Origin: Anaerolineae bacterium
Lineage (GTDB): Bacteria > Chloroflexota > Anaerolineae > JAFGEY01
Direction: 5' to 3'
NCBI GenBank assembly: GCA_016929775.1
Contig: JAFGIE010000045.1
Location: forward strand, 1-64,000
Length of the DNA stretch: 64,000 bases
Shown: one piece after another, positions 49,956 through 58,932 of the stretch
Layout: each line of letters opens with the position of its first letter
Position numbering within the stretch: the stretch's first letter is position 1
Program-made: the position numbers and the translations under genes
The notes under the pieces: model-generated
Databases searched by the model: none
The model's input: the letters and a program-made list of their open reading frames with translations, nothing else
Told to the model about the DNA's origin: nothing

Positions 49956-50966
49956 GTGGGGTCAGAGACAGGCTATCGCGACCGCCGCATCGTGCTCGGC
50001 GCGATCGGCGTGCTCCTGCTCGGCGCGGGCATCACGGCGCTGATCATCGGCCCGCTCGAGCTCCACTGCTTCTACCTCTTTTCGGAGGGCGGTCGCCATC
50101 ACTATCCCGGCTTCCGGTTTGGCACCTTTATGTATGGCAACATCGCCGCCCAGGTCGCCGCCTACTATCTTGTCGCCGCAGTCGGCATCCCCCTCGGGTA
50201 CGGGCACCTGGCGGGACGGCGTTGGACCCGCGTGCTTGTCTTGGCCCTGGCTTGGTGCTGGTTCGTGATCGGGATGCCGCTCTCGGCGGTTGGGGCGTTC
50301 ATGCTCTTCTCTGCCAAGGCCCTGTCGATCCCCATCGCCGCGGCAGCGCTGGTCCTGCTCGCCCTCTCCTACTTGACGCTGCCCGTACTGCTGCTCCGCT
50401 TCTACCGCGGGCGCAACGTGACGGCGACCTTGGCGCGCACGGACCCGCGCTCGTACTGGGTCGAGCGTCTGCCCATGCCGGTCCTTGTCCTCTGCCTGCT
50501 CTACGCCTTCTACATCCTCGCCATGCACGCTCCCATGTTCCTCGGCGGCGTGGTCCCGGTCTTTGGCGCCCTGATCAGTGGACTCGAGGGCATCGCGGTG
50601 CTGGACCTGGCGATCGTGACCCTGGGATGGCTGCTGTGGGGCATGGCGCGGCTCAAGCGGTGGGCGTGGTGGGGGTCGTTGGCCTATTTCGTCCTGCTCG
50701 CCACGTCCGTAGCGACCCTCGCGCGCTACCCGCTCTCCGACCTGCTCGCCGCGATGCGCCTCCCGCCGACAGAGCTGCAGGCGCTGGGTGGCTTGCCCTT
50801 GCACGGCGTGCACCTGGCGCTCTTGATAGGCGTCCCGCTCCTGGCGACGCTGGGACTGCTCGTCCGCGCGCGGCGGTGTTTCGCGCGCAGCCCCGACGCG
50901 TCGCCGGGCGCGCCTGACCTGCGTTCGAGTGTGTCTCCAATCGGGAAAGGGGATCGACTGCGATGA
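49956..50966 (+). CDS. Polytopic membrane protein of unknown function
   Basis: A 336-residue hydrophobic protein with about nine TM helices and short loops. Notable are LELHCFYLFSEGGRHHYPGFRFG after TM1, quoted here only to mark a His-rich extracellular loop (residues about 30-52), and no known transporter signature. I do not recognise the family. GTG start at 49956 behind GGAAGGAGG; the upstream open frame lies across the promoter. Its last codons overlap the exonuclease III start (ATGA at 50963-50966), so the two are translationally coupled. Confidence 0.65.
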   Translation: MGSETGYRDRRIVLGAIGVLLLGAGITALIIGPLELHCFYLFSEGGRHHYPGFRFGTFMYGNIAAQVAAYYLVAAVGIPLGYGHLAGRRWTRVLVLALAWCWFVIGMPLSAVGAFMLFSAKALSIPIAAAALVLLALSYLTLPVLLLRFYRGRNVTATLARTDPRSYWVERLPMPVLVLCLLYAFYILAMHAPMFLGGVVPVFGALISGLEGIAVLDLAIVTLGWLLWGMARLKRWAWWGSLAYFVLLATSVATLARYPLSDLLAAMRLPPTELQALGGLPLHGVHLALLIGVPLLATLGLLVRARRCFARSPDASPGAPDLRSSVSPIGKGDRLR

Positions 50967-51736
50967 GGCTTGTCTCTTGGAACGTCAACGGCATCCGGTC
51001 CGTCACCGGAAAGGGCTTCCACGACTGGCTGGATCAGGCGTCGCCCGACGTGCTGTGCTTGCAAGAGACGCGCATCCAGGCTGACCAGCTGACCGAGCGC
51101 CTGGCGCAGCCCGCTGGTTATCACGCCACCTGGTGCCATGCCGAGCGCAAGGGGTACAGCGGCGTGACCACGTGGTGCAAGACGCCGCCGCTGCACGCCC
51201 AGTGCGGGTTCGGCGTCGAGGAATTCGACGCCGAGGGGCGCGTGCTGATCACGCAGCATCCCGGCTTTGTGCTGCTCAACGTCTACTTTCCGAACGGGGG
51301 ACGGGGGCTCGAACGGCTCGACTACAAGCTGCGCTTCTACGAGGCGTTGCTCGCGTACTGCGATGCGCGGCACGCACGCGGGGAGCGGCTTGTCCTGTGC
51401 GGCGACTATAACACCGCGCATCGCCCGATCGACCTCGCGCGCCCCAAGGAGAACGCCAAGACCTCCGGTTTTCTGGAGGAGGAGCGGGTCTGGATCGACC
51501 ACTACCTCGCGCACGGCTTGGTCGACACCTTTCGCGCCCTGCACCCCGACGTCGCCGACCGCTACTCGTGGTGGATGTACATGCGCAACGCGCGTGCGCG
51601 TAACATCGGCTGGCGGATCGACTACTTCTTGGTCTCCGAGGCGCTCATGCCTGCCGTCACCGGCGCCGACATCCTGACCGAGGTCGTGGGATCGGACCAT
51701 TGTCCCGTCACCCTCGACCTGGAAGCGTTTGACTAA
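50963..51736 (+). CDS. xthA: Exodeoxyribonuclease III
   Basis: A 257-residue AP endonuclease/exonuclease of the ExoIII family for base-excision repair. Motifs: SWNVNGIRS (Asn 7), LQETRIQ (Glu near 34), CGDYNTAHRPIDL (Asp, Asn), DYFLVS and the catalytic GSDHCPV (Asp-His). The length and all catalytic residues are normal. ATG overlaps the preceding stop by 4 nt. Confidence 0.95.
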   Translation: MRLVSWNVNGIRSVTGKGFHDWLDQASPDVLCLQETRIQADQLTERLAQPAGYHATWCHAERKGYSGVTTWCKTPPLHAQCGFGVEEFDAEGRVLITQHPGFVLLNVYFPNGGRGLERLDYKLRFYEALLAYCDARHARGERLVLCGDYNTAHRPIDLARPKENAKTSGFLEEERVWIDHYLAHGLVDTFRALHPDVADRYSWWMYMRNARARNIGWRIDYFLVSEALMPAVTGADILTEVVGSDHCPVTLDLEAFD

Positions 51737-51757
51737 TCGGTTTCGATATGCTACCAT
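51729..51757 (+). promoter_or_regulatory. Promoter of the second oxidoreductase/isomerase pair
   Basis: TTGACT (51729-51734), 17-nt spacer, TACCAT (51752-51757) preceded by TGC (extended -10). It overlaps the xthA stop codon. Confidence 0.65.
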
Positions 51758-51893
51758 CTTGGTGTGCTGGGCGGAGGGCGCGCGCGATCGCGAGCGGTCT
51801 CTGTCCCTTCACGGCGTTCTCTGAACGGTCGCCCTGCTCGACGGGCAGAACCGGCTTTATCGCACGATGCCGCACGGTGGAAAGGAGTCAACG

Positions 51894-53090
51894 ATGGTCA
51901 GCGGGAAGGACGAGACAGCCGTCCTGGATCGCAAGCTCAAGATGGGAATGGTTGGCGGCGGGCGTGACGCGTTTATCGGCGCGGTGCATCGCCGCGCGGC
52001 GATGCTGGATGGCGGGGTCGAGCTGGTTGCCGGGGCCTTCTCTTCGACCCCGGAAAAGTCCAAGCTCTCGGCGCAGGACCTCTACGTGCCGCAAGCGCGC
52101 GCCTACGGCACTTGGCAGGACATGCTCGCGGGCGAGAGCGCCCTGCCAGAGGGCGAGCGGATCGACTTTGTGTCGATCGTCACCCCCAACCACATGCACT
52201 ACCCGGTCGCCAAGGCGTTCGCCGCCGCAGGCTTTAACGTCGTACTCGACAAGCCCATGGTGCACACCAGCGAGCAGGCAAATGACCTGATCGCGACGGT
52301 GCGCGAACGCGGCGTGATCTTTGCCGTGACCTACAACTATACGGGGTATCCGCTCGTCAAGCAGATGCGCCACATGGTGCAGCAGGGCATGCTGGGCGAG
52401 ATCCGCAAGGTGATCGTCGAGTACCCGCAGGGCTGGTTGTCGACCAAGGAAGAGGATGCGGGCCAAAAGCAAGCCGAGTGGCGTACCGATCCCAAGCGCT
52501 CGGGCATCGCCGGCGCCGTGGGCGACATCGGTTCGCACGCCGAGAACCTGGTCAGCACGACCACCGGGCTCGAGATCGCCGAGCTGTGCGCTGACTTGAC
52601 CACGTTTGTCCCCGGTCGGCTGCTCGACGACGACGCCAACGTCCTGCTCCGCTTCACGAATGGCGCGCGCGGGATCCTGACCGTCTCGCAGGTCTGTGTC
52701 GGGCAGGAGAACAACCTTACGATCCGCATCTGGGGCACCGAGGGCGCGCTCGAGTGGCACCAAGAGCACCCGAACTACCTGACCTACTGGCGAAAGGACG
52801 AGCCGATCCAGGTCATGTCGCGGGGCAATGGCTACCTCTGCGAGGCTGCGGATCGGGCGAGCCGTCTGCCGACGGGCCATCCCGAGGCCTTTATCGAGGC
52901 CTTTGGCAACGTGTATCTCAATGCCACCGACACGATGCGCGCCAAGCTGCTCGGACGCGAGCCCACCGCGCTCGAGCGCGACTTTCCGACTGTCTATGAC
53001 GGCGCGCGCGGCGTGTACTTTATCGAGCGCGTGGTCGAAAGCGCGCACAGCGACCGCAAGTGGCTGTCCTTTGACTGGAATCCAGCCTAG
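51894..53090 (+). CDS. Gfo/Idh/MocA family oxidoreductase
   Basis: A 398-residue NAD(P)-dependent sugar oxidoreductase. The N-terminal Rossmann motif is [20 protein letters not shown] (near residue 17-36), the catalytic Lys is in VLDKPMVHT, and [13 protein letters not shown] carries the conserved Asp and His. It differs clearly from iolG (long insertion around residues 60-80, SWxxD-type end WLSFDWNPA). It likely oxidises a cyclitol, sugar or 3-position of a glycoside; the substrate is unknown. AAAGGAG precedes the ATG. It pairs with a TIM-barrel isomerase gene downstream, a common combination in glycoside and inositol catabolism. Confidence 0.85.
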   Translation: MVSGKDETAVLDRKLKMGMVGGGRDAFIGAVHRRAAMLDGGVELVAGAFSSTPEKSKLSAQDLYVPQARAYGTWQDMLAGESALPEGERIDFVSIVTPNHMHYPVAKAFAAAGFNVVLDKPMVHTSEQANDLIATVRERGVIFAVTYNYTGYPLVKQMRHMVQQGMLGEIRKVIVEYPQGWLSTKEEDAGQKQAEWRTDPKRSGIAGAVGDIGSHAENLVSTTTGLEIAELCADLTTFVPGRLLDDDANVLLRFTNGARGILTVSQVCVGQENNLTIRIWGTEGALEWHQEHPNYLTYWRKDEPIQVMSRGNGYLCEAADRASRLPTGHPEAFIEAFGNVYLNATDTMRAKLLGREPTALERDFPTVYDGARGVYFIERVVESAHSDRKWLSFDWNPA

Positions 53091-53259
53091 GGCGGCGAGG
53101 TTGGCGCCCGCTACGCCGGCGACACCGGCGAGGTGGCGCGCCCACAGCCGTCCACCGGTATCTGCGGTGAGGGTGTGTCCCTCCTAGAACGCACCTTCTT
53201 ATTCACGTGGGTGGCGCATGAGCGAGCGCCATCCCGACACCTGTGCGAGGAGGCATGAC

Positions 53260-54264
53260 ATGGCACGACCTGTGACGCTCTTTACTGGACAGTGGGCGGA
53301 TCTTCCGCTCGACACGGTCGCCGAAAAGGCGGCGGCGTGGGGCTACGATGGCCTCGAGCTCGCTTGCTGGGGCGACCACTTTGAGGTAGATAAGGCCCTG
53401 TCCCAAGACGGCTATCTGCAGAGCCGGTGGGACATCCTCAAGAAACATGGCCTGAACTGCTGGGCGATCAGCACGCACCTCGTCGGTCAGTGCGTGTGCG
53501 ACGATCCGATCGATGCGCGCCACAAAGGGATCCTGCCCTCCCGTATCTGGGGCGACGGCGAGCCCGAGGGCGTCCGCCAACGCGCTGCCCAGGACGTGAT
53601 GAACACGGCGCGCGCCGCTGCGGCGTTCGGGGTCAAGGTGGTCAACGGCTTTACCGGCTCCAAGATCTGGAAATACCTCGCGATGTTCCCGCCCGTCCCC
53701 GCCGAGATGATCGAGGAGGGCTATGCCGACTTTGCCGCGCGCTGGAACCCGATTTTCGACGTCTTTGACGAGGTTGGCGTCCGCTTTGCGCTCGAGGTGC
53801 ATCCCTCCGAGATCGCGTTCGACTTTTGGTCGGCGCAGCGCGCGCTCGAGGCTGTAGGGCGGCGTGAGGCGTTCGGCCTAAACTTTGATCCCAGCCACTT
53901 GTACTGGCAGATGATGGACCCGGTCCTGTTTGTGTACGAGTACGGCGACCGCATCTACCACATGCACGTCAAAGAGTCCGTGCGCCAGCTTGACGGGCGC
54001 AACGGCATCCTCGGGTCGCTGCTCTTCTTTGGCGACCACCGGCGCGGGTGGGACTTTGTCTCGCCGGGGCGCGGCGGCGTGCCCTTTGAGCGTGTCTTCC
54101 GGGCGCTCAACACCGTTGGCTACACCGGACCGCTCTCGGTCGAGTGGGAAGACAACGGCATGACGCGCGACCAGGGCGCCCCCGAGGCGCTGGCGCTGGT
54201 CCGCAGCCTCGACCTCACCCCCTCCGACCAGGCATTCGACGCCGCATTCGAGTCCAAGGCATAG
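53260..54264 (+). CDS. Sugar phosphate isomerase/epimerase family protein (TIM barrel)
   Basis: A 334-residue xylose-isomerase-like TIM-barrel protein. [12 protein letters not shown] at the start, a Glu in [13 protein letters not shown], Asp-His in [10 protein letters not shown], His in IYHMHVKE and Glu in [10 protein letters not shown] give the usual metal-binding set. It is longer than IolO and has an insertion ([17 protein letters not shown]) near residue 260 typical of isomerases linked to Gfo/Idh/MocA enzymes. The reaction is not known. ATG at 53260 with GAGGAGG. The gap to the preceding gene is 169 nt but no promoter is evident in it. Confidence 0.82.
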   Translation: MARPVTLFTGQWADLPLDTVAEKAAAWGYDGLELACWGDHFEVDKALSQDGYLQSRWDILKKHGLNCWAISTHLVGQCVCDDPIDARHKGILPSRIWGDGEPEGVRQRAAQDVMNTARAAAAFGVKVVNGFTGSKIWKYLAMFPPVPAEMIEEGYADFAARWNPIFDVFDEVGVRFALEVHPSEIAFDFWSAQRALEAVGRREAFGLNFDPSHLYWQMMDPVLFVYEYGDRIYHMHVKESVRQLDGRNGILGSLLFFGDHRRGWDFVSPGRGGVPFERVFRALNTVGYTGPLSVEWEDNGMTRDQGAPEALALVRSLDLTPSDQAFDAAFESKA

Positions 54265-54306
54265 GGCGTAGCGCACGTCTGGGGGCTGCAGGCCCTTCTG
54301 CCCCGA

Positions 54307-54337
54307 CGCCCCCGTTCCCTTCCAGGGAGCGGGGGCG
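54307..54337 (+). terminator. Hairpin after the isomerase gene, no T-tract
   Basis: CGCCCCCGTTCCCT (54307-54320) pairs with AGGGAGCGGGGGCG (54324-54337) with one mismatch around a 3-nt loop. The next promoter begins 45 nt downstream, so termination is likely here. Confidence 0.55.
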
Positions 54338-54381
54338 CGATCTGTGTAGAAAGGCGGGCATCTGTCCGCCACGATCGCTGG

Positions 54382-54411
54382 TTGCCGCCGCCTGCCCATC
54401 CGGTGTATAAT
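54382..54411 (+). promoter_or_regulatory. Promoter of the ribbon-helix-helix gene
   Basis: TTGCCG (54382-54387), 18-nt spacer, TATAAT (54406-54411), 45 nt before the ATG. Confidence 0.62.
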
Positions 54412-54455
54412 ACGCACTGGTCAAGGCGAGATCAAGGATGGGACAAGGAGGCGCA

Positions 54456-54665
54456 ATGCCCGACCGCAAGCCCAAGTACACGACGATCAGCATCCCCCGC
54501 GAGCTGTACGAGCGTGTTGCCGCGATCATCGAGGATACTGGGTTCCGCAGTCCGACCGAGTACATCGTCTACCTGACCCGCCAGGCTGTGATCGCCATCG
54601 AGGCGGACAGTAACCTGATTCACTCGCTGCCCTACTCGGTCGGGCGCAGCGATGAGGCGGGGTGA
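54456..54665 (+). CDS. Small ribbon-helix-helix-like protein
   Basis: A 69-residue protein. YTTISIPRELYERVAAIIED at residues 8-27 followed by FRSPTEYIVYLTRQAVIAIE fits a ribbon-helix-helix fold (beta strand, then two helices), as in CopG or small DNA-binding proteins. AAGGAGG precedes the ATG at 54456. It is followed after 31 nt by the phosphohydrolase gene and likely co-transcribed with it, so it may regulate that gene. No toxin partner is seen. Confidence 0.7.
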   Translation: MPDRKPKYTTISIPRELYERVAAIIEDTGFRSPTEYIVYLTRQAVIAIEADSNLIHSLPYSVGRSDEAG

Positions 54666-54696
54666 GCCCGACCGCCCGGCGGCGCGGGAGGGAGCT

Positions 54697-56562
54697 GTGA
54701 CGGCGCGCGGGCGCGTCCTCGTCCTGGGGGCCGACGGCGCCGACCCGTGCATCGTCGCCGACCAGATCGCCGCGGGTGCGCTGCCCAACCTGGCGCGCCT
54801 GTGCGCGGAGGGTCGCTGGGGCGCGATCCGCACGACCTTTCCCCCTGTCTCCCCCGTCGCCTGGATGACCTGCCTGACCGGGCAGGGCCCTGCCCGGCAC
54901 GGGCTGCGCGACTTCCTGGTCAAGTCGGCGGACAGCTACCTGCCCACGATCGGGCTCTATCACGTGCGGGGTGGGGCCGATGGCCTTCCCGTCTACACCA
55001 GCCGCCGGTCCGCCGCCACGCTGCCCGAGCTGCTCGCCGACGCAGGTCGCACCGCATATCTCCTCAAGGTCCCAGGCACCTTTCCGCCCCCGCCGGTGCA
55101 GGGCGGCTTGCTGGCAGGCTTTGGCATGCCCGACCTGCTCGGCACGTTTGGCGTCTCTGCCTGGTACACGACCGATGCGCCGGCTGCTCGCCTCGCTGCG
55201 CCCGACGGAACGGAGCTGATCCACGCCCTCGCACCGGCGGGCGCCGGCGTGTGGCGCGCGTCCATGTCTGGGCCCGCCGGCGCCGTGCGGACCTGCCTGG
55301 TGCGGCGTGCCGGTGACCAGGTCGTCTTCTCGATCGAGGGGCAGGACCAGCGCCCAGTGGCGATCCTTGGCCCGGGCGAGTGGAGCGGCTGGGTGCGCCT
55401 CTCCTTCCCCGTCGCCGCACGCGGCACGGTGACCGGGCTCTGCCGCTTCAAGCTCATTTCGTCGACGCCGGCGCTCGTGATCTATCGTACCGCTCTGCAG
55501 TGCGCGCCCGAGGAGCCGCTCTACCCACTCTCCACGCCCCCTGGGTTCGCGGCGCGGCTTGCCGGCATGGTCGGCCCGTACGCCACGCTCGGCATGCCGG
55601 GCGACATGGACGGCGTGCGCCGCGGCGTCGTCGACCTCGACACGTTTCTCGAAGACGCGTACGCCAACTGGGCGCAGCAGGTCGACATGGCGCTCCGCTT
55701 GCTCGACGAACCGGGATCGGACCTGATCTTCCTTCACCTCTTTACCGTCGACAATGCGCAGCACCTCTTCTGGGCTTACTCCGATCCCGCGCATCCCGCC
55801 CACGAGGCTGCGCGCGCGTGGCGCTATCGCGGCGAGATCGCGCGCGCCTACCGTTGGATCGATGCCCAGCTGGGTCGGCTCCTGGAGCGGATCGACGGGC
55901 GAACGACCGTGATCGTGGTCAGCGACCACGGAGGCGCGCCGGTCTATCGGCTGGTCTACCCGAATGCCTGGCTTGCCGCGCGTGGTTACCTCGCGCCGCG
56001 TGAGGAGGTCGCGGCGGGCACGGCGGCGCGCCTCGACTGGGACCGCACGCGTGCGGCGATGTACGGCACGGGCGGGATCTGGCTGAACGTCCAGGGGCGC
56101 GAACCGCGCGGCGTCGTCGCCCCGGGGGCGCCCTACGAGGCGCTGCGCCGGGAGATCGGCGATGCCCTGGCGGCGTGGCGCGATCCAGAGACAGGGGGCC
56201 CCGTCGTGACCCGCGTGCTGCGCGGCGAAGAGATCTATGGTCCCACGGCGCGCGATACGGGGCCCGACCTGGTCCCGGCGCTCGCGCGCGGCTATGGGCT
56301 CGGGCGGGGGGAGGGACTGGGACGCGTCATGGCGGGCAAGCCGCTGATCGAGCCCAACCTCACCCCCTGGTCGGGCGGGCACGAGGGGCCCTATCTGCCC
56401 GACCAGGTCCCGGGCATCGCCGTCCTGTGGGGCAGGGGGGTCACCGCGGGCGAACTGCCGCACGCCGCGCGGCTGTACGACATCGCGCCCACAGTGCTGC
56501 GCCTGCTGGACGTCGATCCGCCCGCCGCGATGGAGGGGCACGACCTACTCGCGCCGCACTAG
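54697..56562 (+). CDS. Alkaline phosphatase superfamily (type I phosphodiesterase/nucleotide pyrophosphatase) protein
   Basis: A 621-residue soluble phosphohydrolase. LVLGADGADP holds the first metal Asp, TTFPPVSPVAWMTCLTG carries the Ser/Thr nucleophile region, LHLFTVDNAQHLFW provides Asp and His, and VIVVSDHGGAPV the Asp-His pair, closing with SGGHEGPYLPD. These give a complete two-zinc site of the nucleotide pyrophosphatase/phosphodiesterase group. Similar proteins act on phosphodiesters or phosphonates; the substrate is unknown. The GTG at 54697 has GGGAGGGAG 3-4 nt upstream and is preferred to the ATG at 54652, which would overlap the preceding gene. Confidence 0.85.
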   Translation: MTARGRVLVLGADGADPCIVADQIAAGALPNLARLCAEGRWGAIRTTFPPVSPVAWMTCLTGQGPARHGLRDFLVKSADSYLPTIGLYHVRGGADGLPVYTSRRSAATLPELLADAGRTAYLLKVPGTFPPPPVQGGLLAGFGMPDLLGTFGVSAWYTTDAPAARLAAPDGTELIHALAPAGAGVWRASMSGPAGAVRTCLVRRAGDQVVFSIEGQDQRPVAILGPGEWSGWVRLSFPVAARGTVTGLCRFKLISSTPALVIYRTALQCAPEEPLYPLSTPPGFAARLAGMVGPYATLGMPGDMDGVRRGVVDLDTFLEDAYANWAQQVDMALRLLDEPGSDLIFLHLFTVDNAQHLFWAYSDPAHPAHEAARAWRYRGEIARAYRWIDAQLGRLLERIDGRTTVIVVSDHGGAPVYRLVYPNAWLAARGYLAPREEVAAGTAARLDWDRTRAAMYGTGGIWLNVQGREPRGVVAPGAPYEALRREIGDALAAWRDPETGGPVVTRVLRGEEIYGPTARDTGPDLVPALARGYGLGRGEGLGRVMAGKPLIEPNLTPWSGGHEGPYLPDQVPGIAVLWGRGVTAGELPHAARLYDIAPTVLRLLDVDPPAAMEGHDLLAPH

Positions 56563-56575
56563 CGCTCAAAGATAC

Positions 56576-56604
56576 TTGCACAACGGCACGAAATGGGGTA
56601 AAAT
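56576..56604 (+). promoter_or_regulatory. Promoter of the FmdB-type gene
   Basis: TTGCAC (56576-56581), 17-nt spacer, TAAAAT (56599-56604), 40 nt before the ATG. Confidence 0.6.
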
Positions 56605-56643
56605 GGTCCTGGATCGGTCACAATCAGGTGAGGTGTTCGTGCT

Positions 56644-56934
56644 ATGCCTATGTACGTCTATCAATGTGATACCTGCGGACTGACGTTCGAGCGCCGCCAG
56701 CGCATGAGCGAACCGCCATTGGTAGATTGCCCCGAGTGTGATGGACACGTGCATCGCGTGATCCAGCCCGTCGGCATCGTGTTCAAGGGCTCGGGGTTCT
56801 ATGTCACAGACAACCGGAGTCGCTCGTCGACCGCCTTGCCGGGAAAGAAGGACACAGAGTCCAAGGACGAAGGCGAAAAGGGGCCAGACGCCAAGTCGAC
56901 TGCGCCGGAAAAGACGTCTCCCAAGTCCGACTGA
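56644..56934 (+). CDS. FmdB-family zinc ribbon protein
   Basis: A 96-residue protein with the FmdB-type start MPMYVYQCDTCGLTFERRQ and a second Cys pair in VDCPECDGHVHRVI, forming a four-Cys zinc ribbon, then FKGSGFYVTDNR, the hallmark end of the domain. The tail (from about residue 60) is charged, Lys/Glu/Ser-rich and probably disordered. FmdB proteins are small putative regulators or nucleic-acid-binding proteins of unknown role. Confidence 0.9.
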   Translation: MPMYVYQCDTCGLTFERRQRMSEPPLVDCPECDGHVHRVIQPVGIVFKGSGFYVTDNRSRSSTALPGKKDTESKDEGEKGPDAKSTAPEKTSPKSD

Positions 56935-56946
56935 GTCGGCGGTCGG

Positions 56947-56976
56947 AACCGGGGGCAGGGCTGCAGCCCCCGGTTT
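56947..56976 (+). terminator. Terminator after the FmdB-type gene
   Basis: AACCGGGGGC (56947-56956) pairs perfectly with GCCCCCGGTT (56966-56975). A short T-containing stretch (TTTGCCTT) follows. Confidence 0.65.
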
Positions 56977-57249
56977 GCCTTGCGTCCCCGCCGCTCCTGA
57001 CGGACCGACAGCCGAGGCGAGACGACCCTGTTCGGCGGGGCGGCGGCATCTCCCCGACCGGGCTGCACCTTCCCGCTGCAGCGCCTCTCTGTCCCTCCCT
57101 TTCCCTGCATGCCCGTCGACCCTGGGTCCTGATCGCGCCCTTCCGGCATCGGGCCGCAGGGACGGCCCGCCGACGGCGCGGATCGACAGCGGGGTCCGGT
57201 CCGCCCACCTGGCGCTAGCCTGTGTCGGTCGCCGCAGCAGGGGGCTGCT
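56977..57249. other. 273-nt gap with no evident gene
   Basis: No convincing coding frame, promoter or RNA was seen. It precedes the STAS/sensor run, so a promoter for that run should lie here but does not match consensus well. Confidence 0.5.
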
Positions 57250-58926
57250 ATGTCTCGTCGAGGGTTCGTGTTCCGGCTGGTCGTCACGATACAGGGCGCT
57301 GCGCTGGTGGGCGTGTTCCTGTTGCGCTATGCCGTCGCCACCCTCCTCGCCTCCGACGGGGCGACGTGGCGCGCGCCGCTCGGTAGGGAGCTACTGTACG
57401 CCGAGGGCGCTGCGCTGCTGGTGACCGGGCTGGTCGCCCTCCGGCTCTCGCCAGTGCTCCGCTTCCTCGGCGCCTGGAACCGGGCGGAGGCCCCCGCGCC
57501 TGGTGTGGCCCGCGCCGCGCGCGCCCGGGCGCTGAGCTACCCGTTCCTGTTCCAGATCGAGTGCCTCTTTTTGTCACTGGCGGTCGCTGCGGCGCTGCTT
57601 GCCCTGAGCGCCCGGGACCCTGGCGGCATCGCTGCACTCGAAGCGGTGCATGCCGTCCTCGGCGTCGCGATCGCGCTGGCGATCGGGTGTCTGCTCAGCG
57701 GGGTCTTGCGCGCACAGCTGCGCAGTTCCGTGCTGTCGCCCATCGCGGACCAGACACCAGCGGCGGAGGCGAGACGCGGCGGTGAGGGGGTCTCTGTCGC
57801 GCGCGAGTTGGCGTTGACCGTCGCCCTGCTCGGCCTGATCGTCGTCCTTGTGTGGGGCGCCTCCGCCTATGCGATGGCAGCCCAGGCGGCGGAGCAAGCC
57901 ATCGCCGATGAGCGCGGACGGTGGCTGGAGCAGGTCGTGGCTCCGCAGGTGCGCGCCCTGCCCGCCGCGCAGCGCCTGGATGCCGTCGCGCCTCTCCTCG
58001 ACCAGGACGAGGCGCCGTTCCTGCTCGATCGCGAGGGGCGTGTGGTCGGGCCGGACCCGCTGCCCTACGATCTCGCCTGGAGCCAGGTCAGCGCCCTGGC
58101 AGGGAGCGGCGCCGTGCGCCTATACCGGCCCGAGGGCTCGCCGGTCCGCATCCTGGCTGTGCCGCTCGGCATAGAGGACCAGGTGCTCTGTGTGGCCTAC
58201 CCATCCCGCACGCACGAGTCGCCAGCGCTGCGACGCGTTCTCCGGACGGGAGGCGGCATCGCCCTGGCATGCCTGCTCTTGGCAGTGCTGGTGGGCGGAC
58301 AGGCAGGCCTTGGACTGTCCCGCGACCTCCGGCGCCTGCTGTGTGGCCTAGGCGGCGGCGCCGATCCAGTGCAGGCGGCACGCGTGCAGGCGGGACGCAT
58401 TGCATACGACGAGGTGGAGGCCCTGGCGGAGGCCTTGGGCGAGCAGCGGCGTCGCGCAGAGGCGCAGCTGGATGGGCTCCGCTCGCGGGTGGCGTCGCTC
58501 GAGAAAGAGGGCGACGAGTGGCGCCGGCTTGCCGCGGCTGCTGGCGCCACGAGCGCGTCGCTGATCCCGGCGTGGGACGGGGTGGCTGTGGCGCCACTGG
58601 TTGGGCACTATGATGAGCAGCGTGCCGCGTTTGTACGATCTGGGCTCCTCGCCGGGGTCGCCGAGCTGCGCACGCGCGTGCTGGTCATCGATCTGAGCGG
58701 CGTGACTGCGCTGAGCGAGGCGCTCGCTGACTGCCTGGCGCGCACCGCGCGTGCGGTCGCGCTCATGGGCCGCCACGTCGTGCTCTCGGGGGTGGGTCCC
58801 GAGGTGGCGTGGTCCCTGGCGCACATGTCGGCCGATCTGGGACGGCTGCCGGCGCGCCGCGACCTGGGCGAGGCGCTCGCGTATGCGCGGACCGCCCCGG
58901 ATGCGGAACGCCAGGCGACGGAGTAG
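57250..58926 (+). CDS. Membrane sensor protein with RsbR-like STAS domain, Glu at phospho-site
   Basis: A 558-residue protein: TM helices at about 8-30, 48-68, 97-120 and 125-150, then a second membrane unit with TM at about 180-205 and 330-352 flanking an extracellular region of about 125 residues (CHASE- or dCACHE-like by position). A HAMP-like and coiled-coil part (about 355-435) leads to a STAS domain (about 440-550) with RAAFVRSGLLAGVAELRTRVLVI quoted in part as VIDLSGVTALSEALAD. The RsbR phospho-Thr position is Glu (L-S-E-A-L), a possible built-in mimic of the phosphorylated state. It is the first gene of a four-gene run of signalling proteins. Confidence 0.75.
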   Translation: MSRRGFVFRLVVTIQGAALVGVFLLRYAVATLLASDGATWRAPLGRELLYAEGAALLVTGLVALRLSPVLRFLGAWNRAEAPAPGVARAARARALSYPFLFQIECLFLSLAVAAALLALSARDPGGIAALEAVHAVLGVAIALAIGCLLSGVLRAQLRSSVLSPIADQTPAAEARRGGEGVSVARELALTVALLGLIVVLVWGASAYAMAAQAAEQAIADERGRWLEQVVAPQVRALPAAQRLDAVAPLLDQDEAPFLLDREGRVVGPDPLPYDLAWSQVSALAGSGAVRLYRPEGSPVRILAVPLGIEDQVLCVAYPSRTHESPALRRVLRTGGGIALACLLLAVLVGGQAGLGLSRDLRRLLCGLGGGADPVQAARVQAGRIAYDEVEALAEALGEQRRRAEAQLDGLRSRVASLEKEGDEWRRLAAAAGATSASLIPAWDGVAVAPLVGHYDEQRAAFVRSGLLAGVAELRTRVLVIDLSGVTALSEALADCLARTARAVALMGRHVVLSGVGPEVAWSLAHMSADLGRLPARRDLGEALAYARTAPDAERQATE

Positions 58927-58932
58927 GGGCGG

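Noticed and set aside
56940..57424. Arg/Pro-rich open frame between the FmdB-type gene and the STAS run
   Set aside because: It overlaps a terminator and the start of the STAS gene in another frame and shows no recognisable domain.
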